A DNA stretch of 64,000 nucleotides, taken from the NCBI GenBank assembly GCA_000697355.1, contig JNEN01001217.1:186001-250000 (forward strand), given 5' to 3'. Positions 43,525 through 55,349 of the stretch are shown piece after piece. The stretch is from Syncephalastrum monosporum B8922 (Eukaryota; Mucoromycota; Mucoromycetes; Mucorales; Syncephalastraceae). The translations under genes and the position numbers were made by a program. Position 1 is the stretch's first letter. Each line of letters opens with the position of its first letter. The notes beneath the pieces were generated by a model. It saw nothing but the letters and a program-made list of their open reading frames with translations. It was not told the DNA's origin and made no database searches.

Positions 43525-46110
43525 ATGATGCAACAGCAGCCACTGCAAAAGACACTACCTCACCTGCCCAAAGGCATGAAGATGCCTGAGAGCAACACAG
43601 GAGGCATGACGCCGCATATGCCCGGCAAGAAGCTCCCGACCTGGACAGACGAACAAAACACCCAAGCCGCGCCAACCATGGAAGGCCAAGGCCAACGCGA
43701 GTCTCGACGTGAGCAAAAGCAGCCAGCCAACGCTGCTGCGGCTTCCTCCTCGGCGAGTCAACAACAAATGATCCTGCATGACGAGAAAACCGAGGAGGAG
43801 CCTGCGCCCGTGTTTTCTGCCCCAGCCAAGCGCGGCTTGTCGCTGCGCCGAGGCAACGCGGTGCAGCAACAGGTCTATCGGATGGATGCGGGCATCAAAC
43901 CCGTCGAGCTCCTTGTGGAGCGCTTGATGGCCTGGCGCGGCGCGACCAAGAATCTCGTTCGGCTTTTCAAGGCGATCCAGGAGATTGAGCACAAGTCGGC
44001 GCAAGGGTATTGCAAAACGACCCAAATCGTGCAGGTGCCGTTCAAGGACTGGCAGGGTCACTTTATGGAGTCAGGCGGCATCCAGGATGTGTGGAATGCG
44101 TTTCGCAACTACTCGATGGAGCAGAGCGTGCTCCACCAGGACTATGTCAATTACCTCGACCGCTCGGTGATCCCGAGCCTGCGCAACATCAAGCAGGACA
44201 TCAAGAACTTGGTCAAGGCTATTATGCGTGACAAGAATCTGCGCAGCAGCAACCTGTACGATGGTCGCATGCAAGTCGACCATCTCGTCTCCAAGCTTGA
44301 CCGTATCATCCAAGCCGATAGTCAGCAGCCCGACAATGCATTCCAGCACGACGACCCTCTCTTGTTGAACTGCGGTAAGACGATCCAAATATTTGCATGG
44401 ACGTGCACGCATGATATTCATACTGTATCTCTCCTTTATTTTTATATACACCTATCATTCCAGCTGTGTTTCAGGCGTGCAAGAGTCTGTACGACCAAGA
44501 GAACATGTTGCACTCGAACGTATTCAACCTCCAGAAGGAAGTGGGTATGTTTGAGCACAACATTGTTCACAACCTCCGTATCATCTGCGAGCGCTTCAAG
44601 GAATTCCGTTTGCAGAACAGCAACGAGAGCCACCGCGTGATTGGCCAGATCACGTCTACCTTCAAGGACGTATCGCCCGACACGGAGTGGAACGAGTTTG
44701 TACGCCGCAACCAGTCCAGTCTGATCAGCGAGAACGCGGCCTACAAGACCGAGGACGACATTAGCTATCCAAACCAGCACCACGACCTTGTGCAGCCCAT
44801 CAAGGTCGGTTTCCTCGAGCGCAAGTCCATGATGCGTGGCTGGAACCGGGGTCTCTATGTGCTCACCCCAGGTAAAGTTTTGAATATTTTAACTTTTGAA
44901 AATAGGGGCGTACTCACACCTTTTCCTTTCCCTCTTCTTTTTCCTTATTTTCTATCTAGCCGGCTTCTTGCATGGGTACAAGTCGCCTGAGCAGTTTGAT
45001 GCGAACCCCATGAGAGCCGAGTGCTCGGTGTTTATCCCGCACACCAACATCAACTGCACCAAGAACTATGATACGATGTACCACCAGAATCTGTTTGAGA
45101 TCCGTGGCAAGAACCATCAGGCCATGATGGGACGCGAGAGGGGCTTCGTGTTCAGAGCCCAGGATGCAAGCGAACTTCAGGACTGGTTCGACAAGCTGAT
45201 CCAAATCTCCGAACGTTTCCGACCTGTTCCCTTGCTCAAGGGCACGGAGGATCAGCGCGCCTTGCCCGGTTTGCCTCAGGACGATGGCCAGCAGCAATCG
45301 CAGTATCAGCAGTCGCAGTATCAGCGGCAGCAGTATCAGCAGCAGCAGCAGGGAGGTGACATGGCCGGTCCCTCGTCTGCTGCCGGCCCATCCAACTCGT
45401 CTGCCGCTGGCCCCAGCACAGCGGGAGCTGCGGGTGCAGGTGCGATTGGGGGTGCGGGTGCGGGTGCTGCCGGTGCTGGGATAGCTAGCCAGCACGCGCC
45501 TATCCCTCAACACGCCAACAAACGACTGTCGATGCAGGATGCCGAAGACCAGCAGCTCACCGAGAACGTGGACGGAGGCGGTCCGTCGTCGGGAGCCACG
45601 GCGGGGGCAGCAGCCGGGGCGGGTGCTGCTGGTGCTGCCGGTGCCGGGATGGCCGGCAAGCAGGCACCTATCCCCCAGCATGCCAACAAGCGACTGTCGA
45701 TGCAAGATGCCGAGGACCAGCAGCTCACCGAGAACGTGGACGGACAGGGCGCGGGTCTGATGGTGCAGCAGCCTGGCCAAGACACCTCGAGCGAGGCGCT
45801 GAGCCAGAAGCCGTACGGCGGCAATGCGACAGCCCAGTATGGTAAAGCTCAGCTGGACCAGCCGGCTCCGGAGTTGATGATGCCTTCCGAAGACCAGTCA
45901 ACCCACCAGCGCCAGCCCATCGCGGCCTCAGCAGCTTCGCACAGCGATGAGGAAGGCGTGGACCATACGGCCGGGAATTCTGGCTACGACGACACCAACT
46001 ACAACAAAAATCAGAACCAGGACTTTCAGTACGACAGCGACGATGCGTGGGACACAATTCCCAGTGGCCGAGCTCAGACAAATGGCCCGAGTCAATATAG
46101 CACTGTGTAA
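43525..46110 (+). CDS. Slm1/Slm2-like BAR and PH domain protein
   Basis: Three exons, introns 44375-44463 and 44872-44959. Start at the ATG pair 43525/43528. After a Gln-rich N terminus comes a helical BAR-like region (VELLVERLMAWRGATKNLVR, LFKAIQEIEHKSAQGYCKTT, IKQDIKNLVKAIMRDKNLRS, NVFNLQKEVGMFEHNIVHNL). The PH domain follows (IKVGFLERKSMMRGWNRGLY to DWFDKLIQISERF). This order is that of yeast Slm1/Slm2, which bind PI(4,5)P2 at the plasma membrane, sit at eisosomes and are TORC2 substrates. The C-terminal 280 residues are Gln/Ala/Gly-rich and disordered. They contain a tandem duplication of the stretch starting APIPQHANKRLSMQDAEDQQ (45495 and 45663). Confidence 0.87.
45495..45750 (+). repeat. 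Two-copy internal duplication in the Slm1-like tail
   Basis: The stretch beginning APIPQHANKRLSMQ and ending ENVDG (27 residues) occurs at 45495-45576 and 45663-45744. The copies are identical in protein, and each is preceded by an Ala/Gly-rich spacer. The DNA differs at a few third positions. Confidence 0.9.
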
Positions 46111-46262
46111 ATTTCTTTTCTTTTGGATTCTCTTTTGTCTTTTCATGTACGTTTATATTGCAAGTAATGTAATAAAATTTCTGTTATGTCGATGAAAAAA
46201 AAAAAAAAAAAGGAAGAAAAATAAAACACAGGAAGGTAAGGTAAAAAAGAACCATGCTGGAT

Positions 46263-47295
46263 TTACGGCTTGGGGATGCGCAGGGTCCGGGAGATCATGA
46301 GGGTACCACTCGTGGCATAGATGAGCACGAGCGGATGGATCTCCCAGCCCGGGGCGACCGTGACCAGTTGGCCTGGTAAGTTGTGGAGGTACTGGTCATT
46401 CAAGACAAAGTAGGCGAGGATGGCGACGAGGGAGAGTGACGTGGGTATCGGTGTGCCTTCAAAGAATGCAATCTTGCCCGAGGCGTCCTTGGGCTGTGAT
46501 GCCACCGTCGCGTTGAAGCGCGCCAGACGAGCAATGCCGCAGCAGACAAAGTAGGTCAAGACGATCGTGTCCAGATACGTACGCATACCCACTGTAATCA
46601 TAATCATGACAGTATTTACATTTGTCAGTATCAAGTTGAATAGGTCGATAGGTTAAGAGTCTCTTGACTCCCCCCGTGTATTCTCTGCTTTTTTTTTTCT
46701 TTTAGTTTACCTGCAAAAGCCAAGACAGCTGGAGCCACACCGAACGATATCTTCAGAAACCAGACAGACAGACAGACAGAGTTATGAATAAATAGGGTTC
46801 GTGCGTCTAATGCAAAGCGATAGTGCTTACCAGATCAGCCAGACTGTCGAGCTCCTGGCCGAGCAAGGACGAGTTGTTGCGCCAGCGGGCTACTCGGCCG
46901 TCCATGAAGTCGAAGAACAGGCCAAAGGGCATGAAACTCATAGCAGAGTACAGATCGCAGACATCGCTCGAGAGCAGGTACCGCATCGACCCAAACACGG
47001 ACATGACACCACACACGCCATTCATGAGCGTGATTACGTCCGCAATGTAGAAGTTGCTATATAAAAAACACACATAGACGCATACGTTGATACAAAGTGA
47101 GTCTCCTTTTCTCTTTCTTCCTCTCTTCCTCTCTTTCGCTCTCTTTTTTTTTTCTCTCTGTTTCTTCCTTAAGCAGTTCCCTGCCACTCGTCCTTACCGA
47201 ACCATGGAAAAGTGAGGTGGCCGCGGCGGTTGGTCCTTGTTATCAGCCTTTTTCGTGCTGCTGCTTTTGTCTTTGCGCTGCGAAGACGACGACAT
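46263..47295 (-). CDS. CHO1: Phosphatidylserine synthase, CDP-alcohol phosphatidyltransferase family
   Basis: About four exons: 47295 to about 47200, about 47055-46833, a tiny exon near 46751-46712 ([13 protein letters not shown]), and about 46592-46263. The CDP-alcohol phosphotransferase motif DG(x)2AR(x)8G(x)3D(x)3D is complete ([23 protein letters not shown]). Several hydrophobic segments follow ([19 protein letters not shown], [23 protein letters not shown]). The enzyme makes phosphatidylserine from CDP-diacylglycerol and serine in the ER membrane. The charged Ser/Lys-rich N terminus is typical of fungal Cho1. An intron carries a short CAGA repeat (46764-46782). Its 3' end converges with the Slm1-like gene, 152 bp apart, with a poly-A run between. 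Confidence 0.9.
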
Positions 47296-48127
47296 GGTTT
47301 GTAAAGAAGAGAAGAAGGAAAATAAAAGTGAAAGTGAAAGTGAAAATGAAAATGAAAATGAATAGGTGGAGCACGTCGGGCCGTTGCGTCTTTTTTTTTT
47401 TTTTTCATGGACCCAAATTGTGTGTTGTGCGCGCCGGGTCGCGCGCTGATCAAAAGGACGTCATGAGCGAGCAAATTGCTATAAATAGTAATCTAGCCTT
47501 TTTACATTCATCATGATGAACGAAAAACAAACATGGCCCTTCTTTTCACATAGCAAGCATGCGTCCATAATAAAGGTGAATGCGTGCTCGGATATACATG
47601 TCAAGGGAGCGGCGTAACAACGAAAGGAAACACGAAATGCTTGGCAATGCCCGGAAAAGCCGCTCCGAAAACTTTTTTTTGCTTGGGTATGTCCAATGGC
47701 ATGTGTGGTGTTCGTAGGATGCACGTGAAAGCTATCACTGCCCACTGACTTCCAACATTTCGCGCGTCATTCTCCCTCTCTCTCCCTCTCTCTCTCTCGT
47801 TTTCTTATGCAAACTGTCGTAATGTGACTGCTTGCCTGGTCTTGGCGACTCCAATCGCTGATCCAGTATGCAGCACTTTGTACGATTCGTAACACTCCAC
47901 ACTCGAAGCAATATCCCTGCAGTGGCATGTGAGACACTTTCTCTTTCGTGACGTACGGTGTGGACCCAAGGCTCAGAACGGGATGGATCGAAAGTCTGTT
48001 TCTTTTCATTGTTTTTGTTTCGAGACGATGTGTGGTGGTTTGGAGTGATGCACAGCGAGTAAGTGTTGTTATGGTGATTGTAGGGATCTGAATTTGACAT
48101 AAAAGGGAGGAAGAGGACCTAGTAAGA
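47296..48127. other. Intergenic region with CT-rich tract
   Basis: Holds the PS synthase promoter and the 3' flank of LSM3. A CT/CCCT tract lies at about 47768-47803. Open frames on the minus strand at 47735-48100 have no recognisable content. Confidence 0.5.
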
Positions 48128-48635
48128 TTATGCTCTTGAAGGCGGAGACACCTGTAAACATGCGTGCACGTTAATATACCGTAAAAAACACATATCACTA
48201 CATATAACATACCAAGATTACACCATCACCACGGACAAAGAGCATGTCAAATGTACGTTGCACTGTCTAAGAAAAGCGAGGCGGTGTCAATGGGGAAATG
48301 CGATTGAGCGATGGACACTGCTGGCGCTTACTCGAATGATTTCCTCGTTGGTTTCCTCGTTCACGTCGACGAGCGTGATGGTCTCTTCAACTTCACCGAG
48401 AACCATGTTCAAATGACCGTCATAGGCCTAATAGAATTTCAATGCGTGTTGGTATAAAAAGAGATTGAGGTCTTTTTCTTCTTTTTTTTTTCTTTCTGCT
48501 TACGTGAAGCACACCGCGTAACTCGCGATCGCCACGCAATTTGACAAAGATTCTCTCGTCAAGCGACAGGCGCACGAGATCGAGAGGCTGTTCAACCGTG
48601 CTCACGTCCGACCGTGGACCAACAACGTCCGCCAT
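48128..48635 (-). CDS. LSM3: U6 snRNA-associated Sm-like protein LSm3
   Basis: Four exons: 48635 to about 48503, about 48428-48330, about 48270-48213 and a final one to the stop at 48128-48130. The Sm1 motif is in [40 protein letters not shown]; the Sm2 motif is [15 protein letters not shown]. The N terminus [20 protein letters not shown] is typical of LSm3. It is part of the LSm1-7 ring (mRNA decapping) and the LSm2-8 ring (U6 snRNA). About 95 residues, normal length. Shares a 200-bp divergent promoter with the UBX gene. Confidence 0.93.
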
Positions 48636-48835
48636 GGTATACTATATTATATAACGAAGGAAAAAGAAGAAGCGAGTCTATTTGTATGTGTGTGTATGTG
48701 TGTGTTCTATGATGTGACGTGGCAATCGATCCCCGCCAGACGTGCACGCCTATTCATGTCATGCGCTATCACGCTCCCCCACACACACCTTTTTTTTTCT
48801 TTATCTCTTCTTTCCCTTCTTATCCTTCTTTGGAG

Positions 48836-50852
48836 ATGGACACACTCGACTCGCTCACCCCTGACCAGAGAGAGACTCTCGAGCAGTTTCAGGTATTTCC
48901 GCTCTCGCGCGTCTCTGGCCACCCACTCACCTGTCGTCTACCTGTCGTCTTGGCTGCAGTCCGTTACCCAGACAGAAGACCTCGACGCCTCCATTAGCAG
49001 ATTGTCCCACTATAACTGGAGTCTAGAGGTAAATTCCGCACTACCCCAGTACAACGTGTCTCATGCAAGGACTTCAGAGGGCCGTCGCAAGCGTATACGA
49101 GGCCAATAGCAGCCATGACGCATTGCGCAAAGAAATGGAACAGGACGTTGCCTCGAGTGCTCAATCTTCCCGTCCGCGATCCTCGTCACCTCCTCCACCT
49201 TCTTCTTCTACTTCTTCCCCTCCTCCTACTTCTAATACGACAACAGCAGCATCAACAGCACCCAACGCCGCTCACCGTACAACGCCCGCTTACACCCGAT
49301 CCACCCAGCCTCAGTCTCGGTTATGGTCGCTCTTTGCCTGGCCCTTTGGCTTTGCCTGGAGAATGACGTGGGTGATCCTCTCCTTTGCGTGTAAGTTCAA
49401 GTGTCTACGAAGGAATGAGAGGTGTCAACAATTATATTTCCGGAACCGCCCCACTCATCCTTCTACGCGTTGATAGCACGAATAATCTCCCGACCTTCGA
49501 TCACGGCAGGCGCAACCCGCTCAGCCCCTCAGCGGCAGGATCCGCGCGCAGCCGCTGCGCGGTTCTTGCGTGAGTTTGAGTCTAAATACGGCGAGACCCA
49601 TGTCGACTTTTATCAGGGCGGCTATTCCCAGGCGCTTGATCTCGCCCGCCGCGACCTCAAGTTCTTCCTGGTCATTCTCCAGAGTGACGAGCACGACGAT
49701 ACCGCTCCCTTTTGCCGGTAAGGCAACCAACCCGCCCCGTCTTAATCCGCCCTTCGTTAGCTCACCCGCCTTGCTTTTCGCTTGTCTGCTAGTGATACCC
49801 TGGTGGCGAACGAGTTGATTGACTTTGTGAACCAAAACAACGTCCTTGTATGGGCTGGCAACGTACGAGACTCGGAAGCTTATCAAGGTAAAAAACAAAA
49901 AGGACTCGGGAGAAGGCAGGGATTGGAAAGACTGACGGAGAGGCGTACTCGACAGTGAGTGGCACGCTCCAGGCAACCACGTATCCCTTTATGGCCATCA
50001 TTGCTCTCCAAAACGCAGGCGCGGCTTCGGGCGGCTCCCTCAAGATGGCCGTGGTCGACCGGATCGAGGGCCCCGTGTCGCCCACGACCGTAGTCCGTCG
50101 CTTCGAGACTGTTCTGCAGCAATATGGACCCACGCTCAACGGCCTGCGTCTCGAGCGCGAGCAGCGCGAGATGGAACGCCGTTTGCGGAAAGAGCAGGAT
50201 CAGGCCTACCGCGAGAGCTTGCGGGCAGACCAAGAAAAGGCAAGCGAAGCAAGGGTGCCATCCGCGTGTATGACTGACTTGGCCTTTCTCCCTCTCTCTT
50301 CTCTTTCTCTTATCTAGGAGCGCAAGGCTCAGGAAGCGCGTGAGCAAGCTGCGCGTGAAGCAGAGGAGGCCAGACGGGCCGAGGAAGAGCGCCAGCTCCT
50401 GGCCGAAAAGCGACAGCAGTACATTCGCCACTTGTGTCGCGAACTGCCTGCTGAGCCCGACAGCAGCTACACTGGCGACGTCGCCAAGATTAGTTTCCGT
50501 CTTGCTGACGGCGAGCGCGTGATTCGCAAGTTCAAGGGCGAAGAGTCGCTTGAGGTAAGAGTCAAAAAAAAAAAAACCTCAAAGGAAGCCACAGCCGTCT
50601 GACGCCTCGTGTTTCAATTAGGCGCTCTACCGCTTTGTGGAGGCGTATCCAATTTTGAAAACGAACGAGAATGTAGCGGATGCCGAGGCCCCCGAGGGTT
50701 ATACCCACAAGTACGGCTTTACGATCATTTCTCCCTATCCCCGGACGGTATACAGCGCCGACGGCTCCCGCACATTGGCAGACGAGAAGAGTTTATGGCC
50801 GAGTGCCACCCTGATTGTAGATATTGAAGATGATGACGACGACGAAGAGTAA
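48836..50852 (+). CDS. UBX-domain ER protein of the FAF2/UBXD8/Ubx2 type
   Basis: About eight exons, ATG 48836 to TAA 50852. Domain order: UBA-like helices (TPDQRETLEQFQSVTQTEDL, ISRLSHYNWSLERAVASV), a Pro/Ser-rich linker, a hydrophobic hairpin for the ER or lipid-droplet membrane (LWSLFAWPFGFAWRMTWVIL). Then comes a UAS thioredoxin-like domain (FLREFESKYGETHVDFYQGG, DTLVANELIDFVNQNNVLVW, QATTYPFMAIIAL), a coiled coil, and a UBX domain (KISFRLADGERVIRKFKGEE to YGFTIISPYPRTVY). It recruits Cdc48/p97 to ubiquitinated clients in ER-associated degradation. The join after residues DQEK uses either a GC donor (aag/gcaagc) or a weak gtgcca donor nine codons-worth of bases later. Ends in an acidic Asp/Glu run. 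Confidence 0.9.
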
Positions 50853-50953
50853 AACGGATACAACACAATATACGCAAAGATTGCCCAAAAGATATGAAAA
50901 AAGAAAACAAAGACGACCTGTACGCACCGTCTTTAATCATAACATTATCGGAA

Positions 50954-51895
50954 CTATGAACGCTTGATGGCCGTGACACGCAGACGGACATACATGACGA
51001 ACCATCTTCCGTCTTCGCGCTAAAGAAAAGCGAGAGGTGTGTGAGATCCACAGGCTCATCGTGGAAAAAGGCTGGCATACCTGATAACACGGGCGCAATT
51101 GCTCGACCACTTCATCAATGACCTGCTTCCGCTCTTCCTCGGTGGGCAGGACCTGGACAAAGTTGAAGGCAAAGGTCGTGAGCCAACCCTCCAGGTCCGT
51201 GTCGAGTTCGGTTATGCGCGGGACCAATTCAATATGAGGCACATCGAAACCATTGGCAGTCAAGAGTGACTTGTAGTGCTCCGGCGAGGGGAAGAACCAG
51301 GGCGAGAGGGCCTTTCCATCAAAGCCGCGTCGGTTCATCGCCGCAATCAGGGTCGAATGGATTTCTGTAGCATGAAGAGGAAGCCAGCGCGTTTAAAAAA
51401 GAGAGAGAGATAGAAGACTGCATGGATCCAGGGGCGATCTTTCTTACCTCCACAGTTCATGAAACCGCCCAACTCCGCTACCAGACGTCCGCCGGCCTTG
51501 AGGACATGGTGGATGCCCTGGATGGCCTTGACTGGTTGCTTGAGCCAGTGGAGAGTCGCGTTCGAGAACACGGCGTCAAAAGGCCGCTGTCCCTGGGTCT
51601 CGTCGAACCAGGGCTGCAAATGATGGCCGTCCACCGCGTAATAGTCGATACCCGTCGACGTTTCCTTGGCAAGGCGGATCATGTCCTCGCTCGCATCGAT
51701 ACCAACGACGCTCTTGCAGCGCGACGCCAGCTCGCGTGTCAGTGCACCGTCGCCACAGCCAAAGTCCAGAATGTGCTCGTGGGGTTGCGCAGCGAGCTGG
51801 CCGAGAATGATGTTGCCCAGCTTGGGTACAAACGATGCGTGATGCACATAGCCATCCGCACTCCACGGATCTTCTTTGGGTTGTTCACCTGCCAT
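50954..51895 (-). CDS. Class I SAM-dependent methyltransferase
   Basis: Three exons: 51895 to about 51448, about 51368-51081 and about 51019-50954. Start ATG 51895 (MAGEQPKEDPWSADGYVHHA) is favoured over an in-frame ATG at 51985, because a TATA box at 51937-51944 lies between them. Motif I is ILDFGCGDGALTRELA, motif II VVGIDASEDMIRLAK, then FDAVFSNATLHWL and VLKAGGRLVAELGG. The resemblance is to trans-aconitate methyltransferase-like and BioC-like enzymes acting on small carboxylic acids. The substrate cannot be stated. About 265 residues. Converges with the UBX gene, 101 bp apart. Confidence 0.82.
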
Positions 51896-51936
51896 TTTGT
51901 TCTTACAACACGAACACGAGTCTTGGGATGCGCTCT

Positions 51937-51944
51937 CTTTTATA
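51937..51944 (-). promoter_or_regulatory. TATA box of the methyltransferase gene
   Basis: TATAAAAG on the minus strand, 42 bp upstream of ATG 51895. It would place the transcription start downstream of the ATG at 51985, which decides the start choice. Confidence 0.5.
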
Positions 51945-52588
51945 GGGGCATTTCCCTGTTTATGCCAAAAGCGGAAGCGCATCATTTTACCCGATCAATT
52001 GATTTGTACTGTATCGCACACATCTTTATCAAGAGCGGGTGCCTTCGACTCTTGTTCCCATGACGGAATCCTTCCAATGACATGGAACGATACGAATGCA
52101 ATATGCAATACTGTGTCATTGTCTCTAAAACAAAAATAAATTACCTTGCTTTCAGTAAGTCTCTTCATCATGGTTCCTATGGAATATTGTCCTGGCGCAA
52201 TATTTACCCGAAGAGGTCGTTCCTGATTGGCTTTCAAGGCATGATGCATTTTGACATGATGCCGCAGTTGCTTATCGCTCGGGTCTAATGCCTAATCAAG
52301 CTCACTGGGCAATACCTTGCTTTTGCCTGAGTGACTCATGGAAGGAACGGTACCTAACTGGTACTGCTGAGTCTGTGTGTCGTCAGAAGAAGAGTTATCG
52401 ATCTTCGTGGTTAGGACTTCTGGGCTAGGCGGCGGTGCCTAAGCTTAAATCAACAGCTGTATGCATTGAGGAACAGTCGGTTTACGTTGATATCAGATAC
52501 GAAATATATAGGAAATTTAATAATAGAGTACAGCAGTATACAGTCGAAAGAACTTCGAAAAATAAAAGGAAGGTTATACGTGGCCCAT
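51945..52588. other. Intergenic region without a recognisable gene
   Basis: About 640 bp. Promoter of the methyltransferase at one side, 3' flank of the transporter at the other. AT-rich, nothing else seen. Confidence 0.5.
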
Positions 52589-55349
52589 TTAGACAGTATC
52601 CTCATCTTTGCTTTGCGAGCTGCCATCATGGACTTTCTTCTCATCGTATGTAGGATAGCCACGGGCGGCTTCTTCAGACTTTCGCTGGATCTTCTTTTCA
52701 GGATGCAGAGTCTGGAGCGCCTCTTCACCAAAGTAGCGCGCCAGCTCCCGCTCTAATGCAGGTCCTTCGAGCTTCTCCATCGTCTTGGCCATCTTGACAG
52801 GCGACACGTTGAGCTCGTTTGCTTTGGCAAAGAGCACATCCAGCTCTTCCAAAGAGCGTCCTTGCGTCTCCGGGTAGTAGAAATAGACCTTTTCGAAAGC
52901 AGCGTAAATCACCTTGGAAGAGTAGAAGCACACATCATGAGGACTTACAAGGGGAATAAAGAGGGCATTGAAGATGGCAAAGATGACGTAGATACCGTAG
53001 CCAATGTTGGCAATGGCGGGGGGAGTGATCATGACAATGACATAGTTGGACAGCCAGTTGGAGCAGGTGGACAGCGCGTTGGCTTGTACACGGGTGCGCA
53101 GAGGATTGATCTCGGCGGGATAGAGCCATGTCATGCCTATGAAGCCAGGCATTTAATATCGATACCAGAGACATCTTCTTCTTTCTACTTTGCCCTTACC
53201 GAGGAAACCAATGGCAAAGAAGGTATTGAATGTAAAAAGAGTCAATGTGGCCACATAGCCTTCTGCTTCGGGCAAGATGATTTCACCTTCGGAACCGCGC
53301 CAGCCTTGGGCTACGCAGCCGGCTAACACCGCCATCGAGCAGACCATACCCACAAGGCCGGTGAACATGAGCTTGCGTCTAGTGGTGTAAAGATATTGAG
53401 ATGAGATAAAAGCGAGGACATGGACACGCCGCACTGAACTCACCGGCCGAAACGTTCCACCATGAACATGGCAACGACCGCTGATAGCCAGTACTCCGTG
53501 CCGTTGACGGCAGCGAGCAACCGGGACATGGTAGCATCAAAACCAAGTCTATAGACAAAAGCGTATATGAGTTGGTGTGTCTGTCGTACAGCTATGGCAT
53601 GGATAGTACTTACGACTCCTCAAAAAGCATGGTGGCATAGTATGTGATCAGGTTGATACCGCAGTACTGCTGCATAGCTTGTGCAATGACACCGAGCGTA
53701 CAGCGACGGAAGTGCTGAACTGATCCATGCTTCATGAGCTCCTTGTACGAGAATGTCGCACCCTCTGCCGCCAGGGTGTGCTCGAGAATAGCCATCTCCT
53801 CCACAACCACGTCGTCCTCTGGGTCCGCATCATTCAGGCGGGCAATCACTTCCCGTGCCTCATTGACCCTGTTCTTTTTGAGCAGCCAACGAGGCGAGTC
53901 CGGGAGGATAAATAGACCGGCAATCACGATCAAGGAAAACGCTGACTGGAAGGCAATGGGAAACCGCCAGCGGACACTGCCTTCCAAAAAGAAGAAGCCA
54001 TAGTCGATCCAATACGAGACCATGATACCAAAACCGATGAGCATGCCTTCGTTCATGATGAGGAAGCCACGGTCCTCGGGCTTGGCACACTCGCTCTGCC
54101 AGGTCGGAATCGTCGAGGTGACCATGCCATTGCCAATGCCGCCAAAAATACGCCCGAAACAGAGAGTGCCATAATCATGCGCAGCCGCCTGGACGATGGT
54201 ACCGAGCTTCATTGGACTGGGTGAATATTCCATTCATGTTTCTGCATGTGTATGTATATATATATATATATATATATCTCCTTACAATGACAATCACCGT
54301 TCCCCACAGCGTTGAGCTGCGACGGCCCCACGAGTCGCCCCAGAATAGAATGATGATGGCACCCAGCAGACAGCCCTAGCGTACCTTGTATATGAGATCA
54401 AGGGTTTCGTAGGTAGATGTTTCACTTACAATTTGGTAAATGCTGACCATGTTCTGCCGGAAAATTAATTAGAAAAAAAAAACGTGTTGGTAAGTAGTCA
54501 TGCAACGTCAACTCCACATTTCCATGGGGAATAGCACTTACGGACTGTAGCTCGGGCGTGCCCGTACATTGGCCTTCTTCTTGGCAGACAGGATTGGCTT
54601 GACTGTAAGGTGTGGCTTCCGGAAACTGACGCTGAAAGTCATCGAGCTGCAGGCGATACCGATTTTAGTATATGACTTATATGTCGTTGTACCGACAACG
54701 GAAAAGGAAGACATACCGTTAACAAGGCACTCATGACACCTTGATCATAACCGAACATCCTATCAGGGAAGGTGAGTGTGTGCGATTGTCTCGTTATTTG
54801 TTTGTCTGGAATGCAGAACTTACAAACTAGAATGGGAATAAAAAAGACGTGTGAGCCAATGTTGCTATCTTTGAAGTAATTGCCACTTACAATCCTGTAC
54901 CGGCAATGAAGCCAATACCGAGGTTGAGAAGACGGCCATGCAGCTTCTTCCCTCTGTGGACATTGAATTCAGGTATGTCGGAAAAGATATGCTTTAGCCA
55001 AGGCCAGAACCCCATCCTAAAATATGAACAAGAAAATACAAAAGGAAGACGGAGACGGAGAAGGAGAGAGAGAGAGAGAAAGCGAGGATAGAGTCGCCGC
55101 TCACCGAGAGCGCATCCGGTCTCTTAAATAGTCAACGGGATCAGAATTGCCAAAAGGAGTATGGTAAGTATAGAATCTTCCTAGCGGGAAGCGTGTTATG
55201 GTAACGTACAGTGTGTGAGTGTGCGGGGAGAAAGCCAAACAGAAACATTCTGGAGACCCCGCATATTCATGATGTGGGACGTGCATCGTGTCGGAATCGT
55301 CTGTCTTTGCGGCCTCAAGAGGTACATTTGTAGCTGACCCTGAAGACAT
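52589..55349 (-). CDS. MFS sugar transporter
   Basis: A multi-exon gene of roughly ten exons. The N-terminal exon (55349 to about 55106, starting MSSGSATNVPLEAAKTDDSD and ending YLRDRMRSR) splices in frame to MGFWPWLKHIFSDIPEFNVH. Signature sugar-porter motifs: MFGYDQGVMSALLT, GDSWGRRSS (loop 2-3), GRIFGGIGNGMVTSTIPTWQ, PDSPRWLLKK, QQYCGINLITYYA, VERFGRRK, MTWLYPAEINPLRTR, PETQGRSLEELD. Twelve membrane segments are expected. The C-terminal tail is charged and about 90 residues long. Such proteins import hexoses or related sugars at the plasma membrane; the exact substrate is unknown. One intron holds a TA repeat (54251-54277). A possible 3-nt microexon occurs near 54824. Confidence 0.88.
54251..54277. 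repeat. (TA)n microsatellite in a transporter intron
   Basis: A run of alternating T and A inside an intron of the MFS gene. A similar, less regular AT run is at 29532-29572 in a VPS22 intron. Confidence 0.8.

Noticed and set aside
47735..48210. Overlapping minus-strand open frames between PS synthase and LSM3
   Set aside because: Low-complexity content, no domain, and they overlap the real last exon and introns of LSM3.
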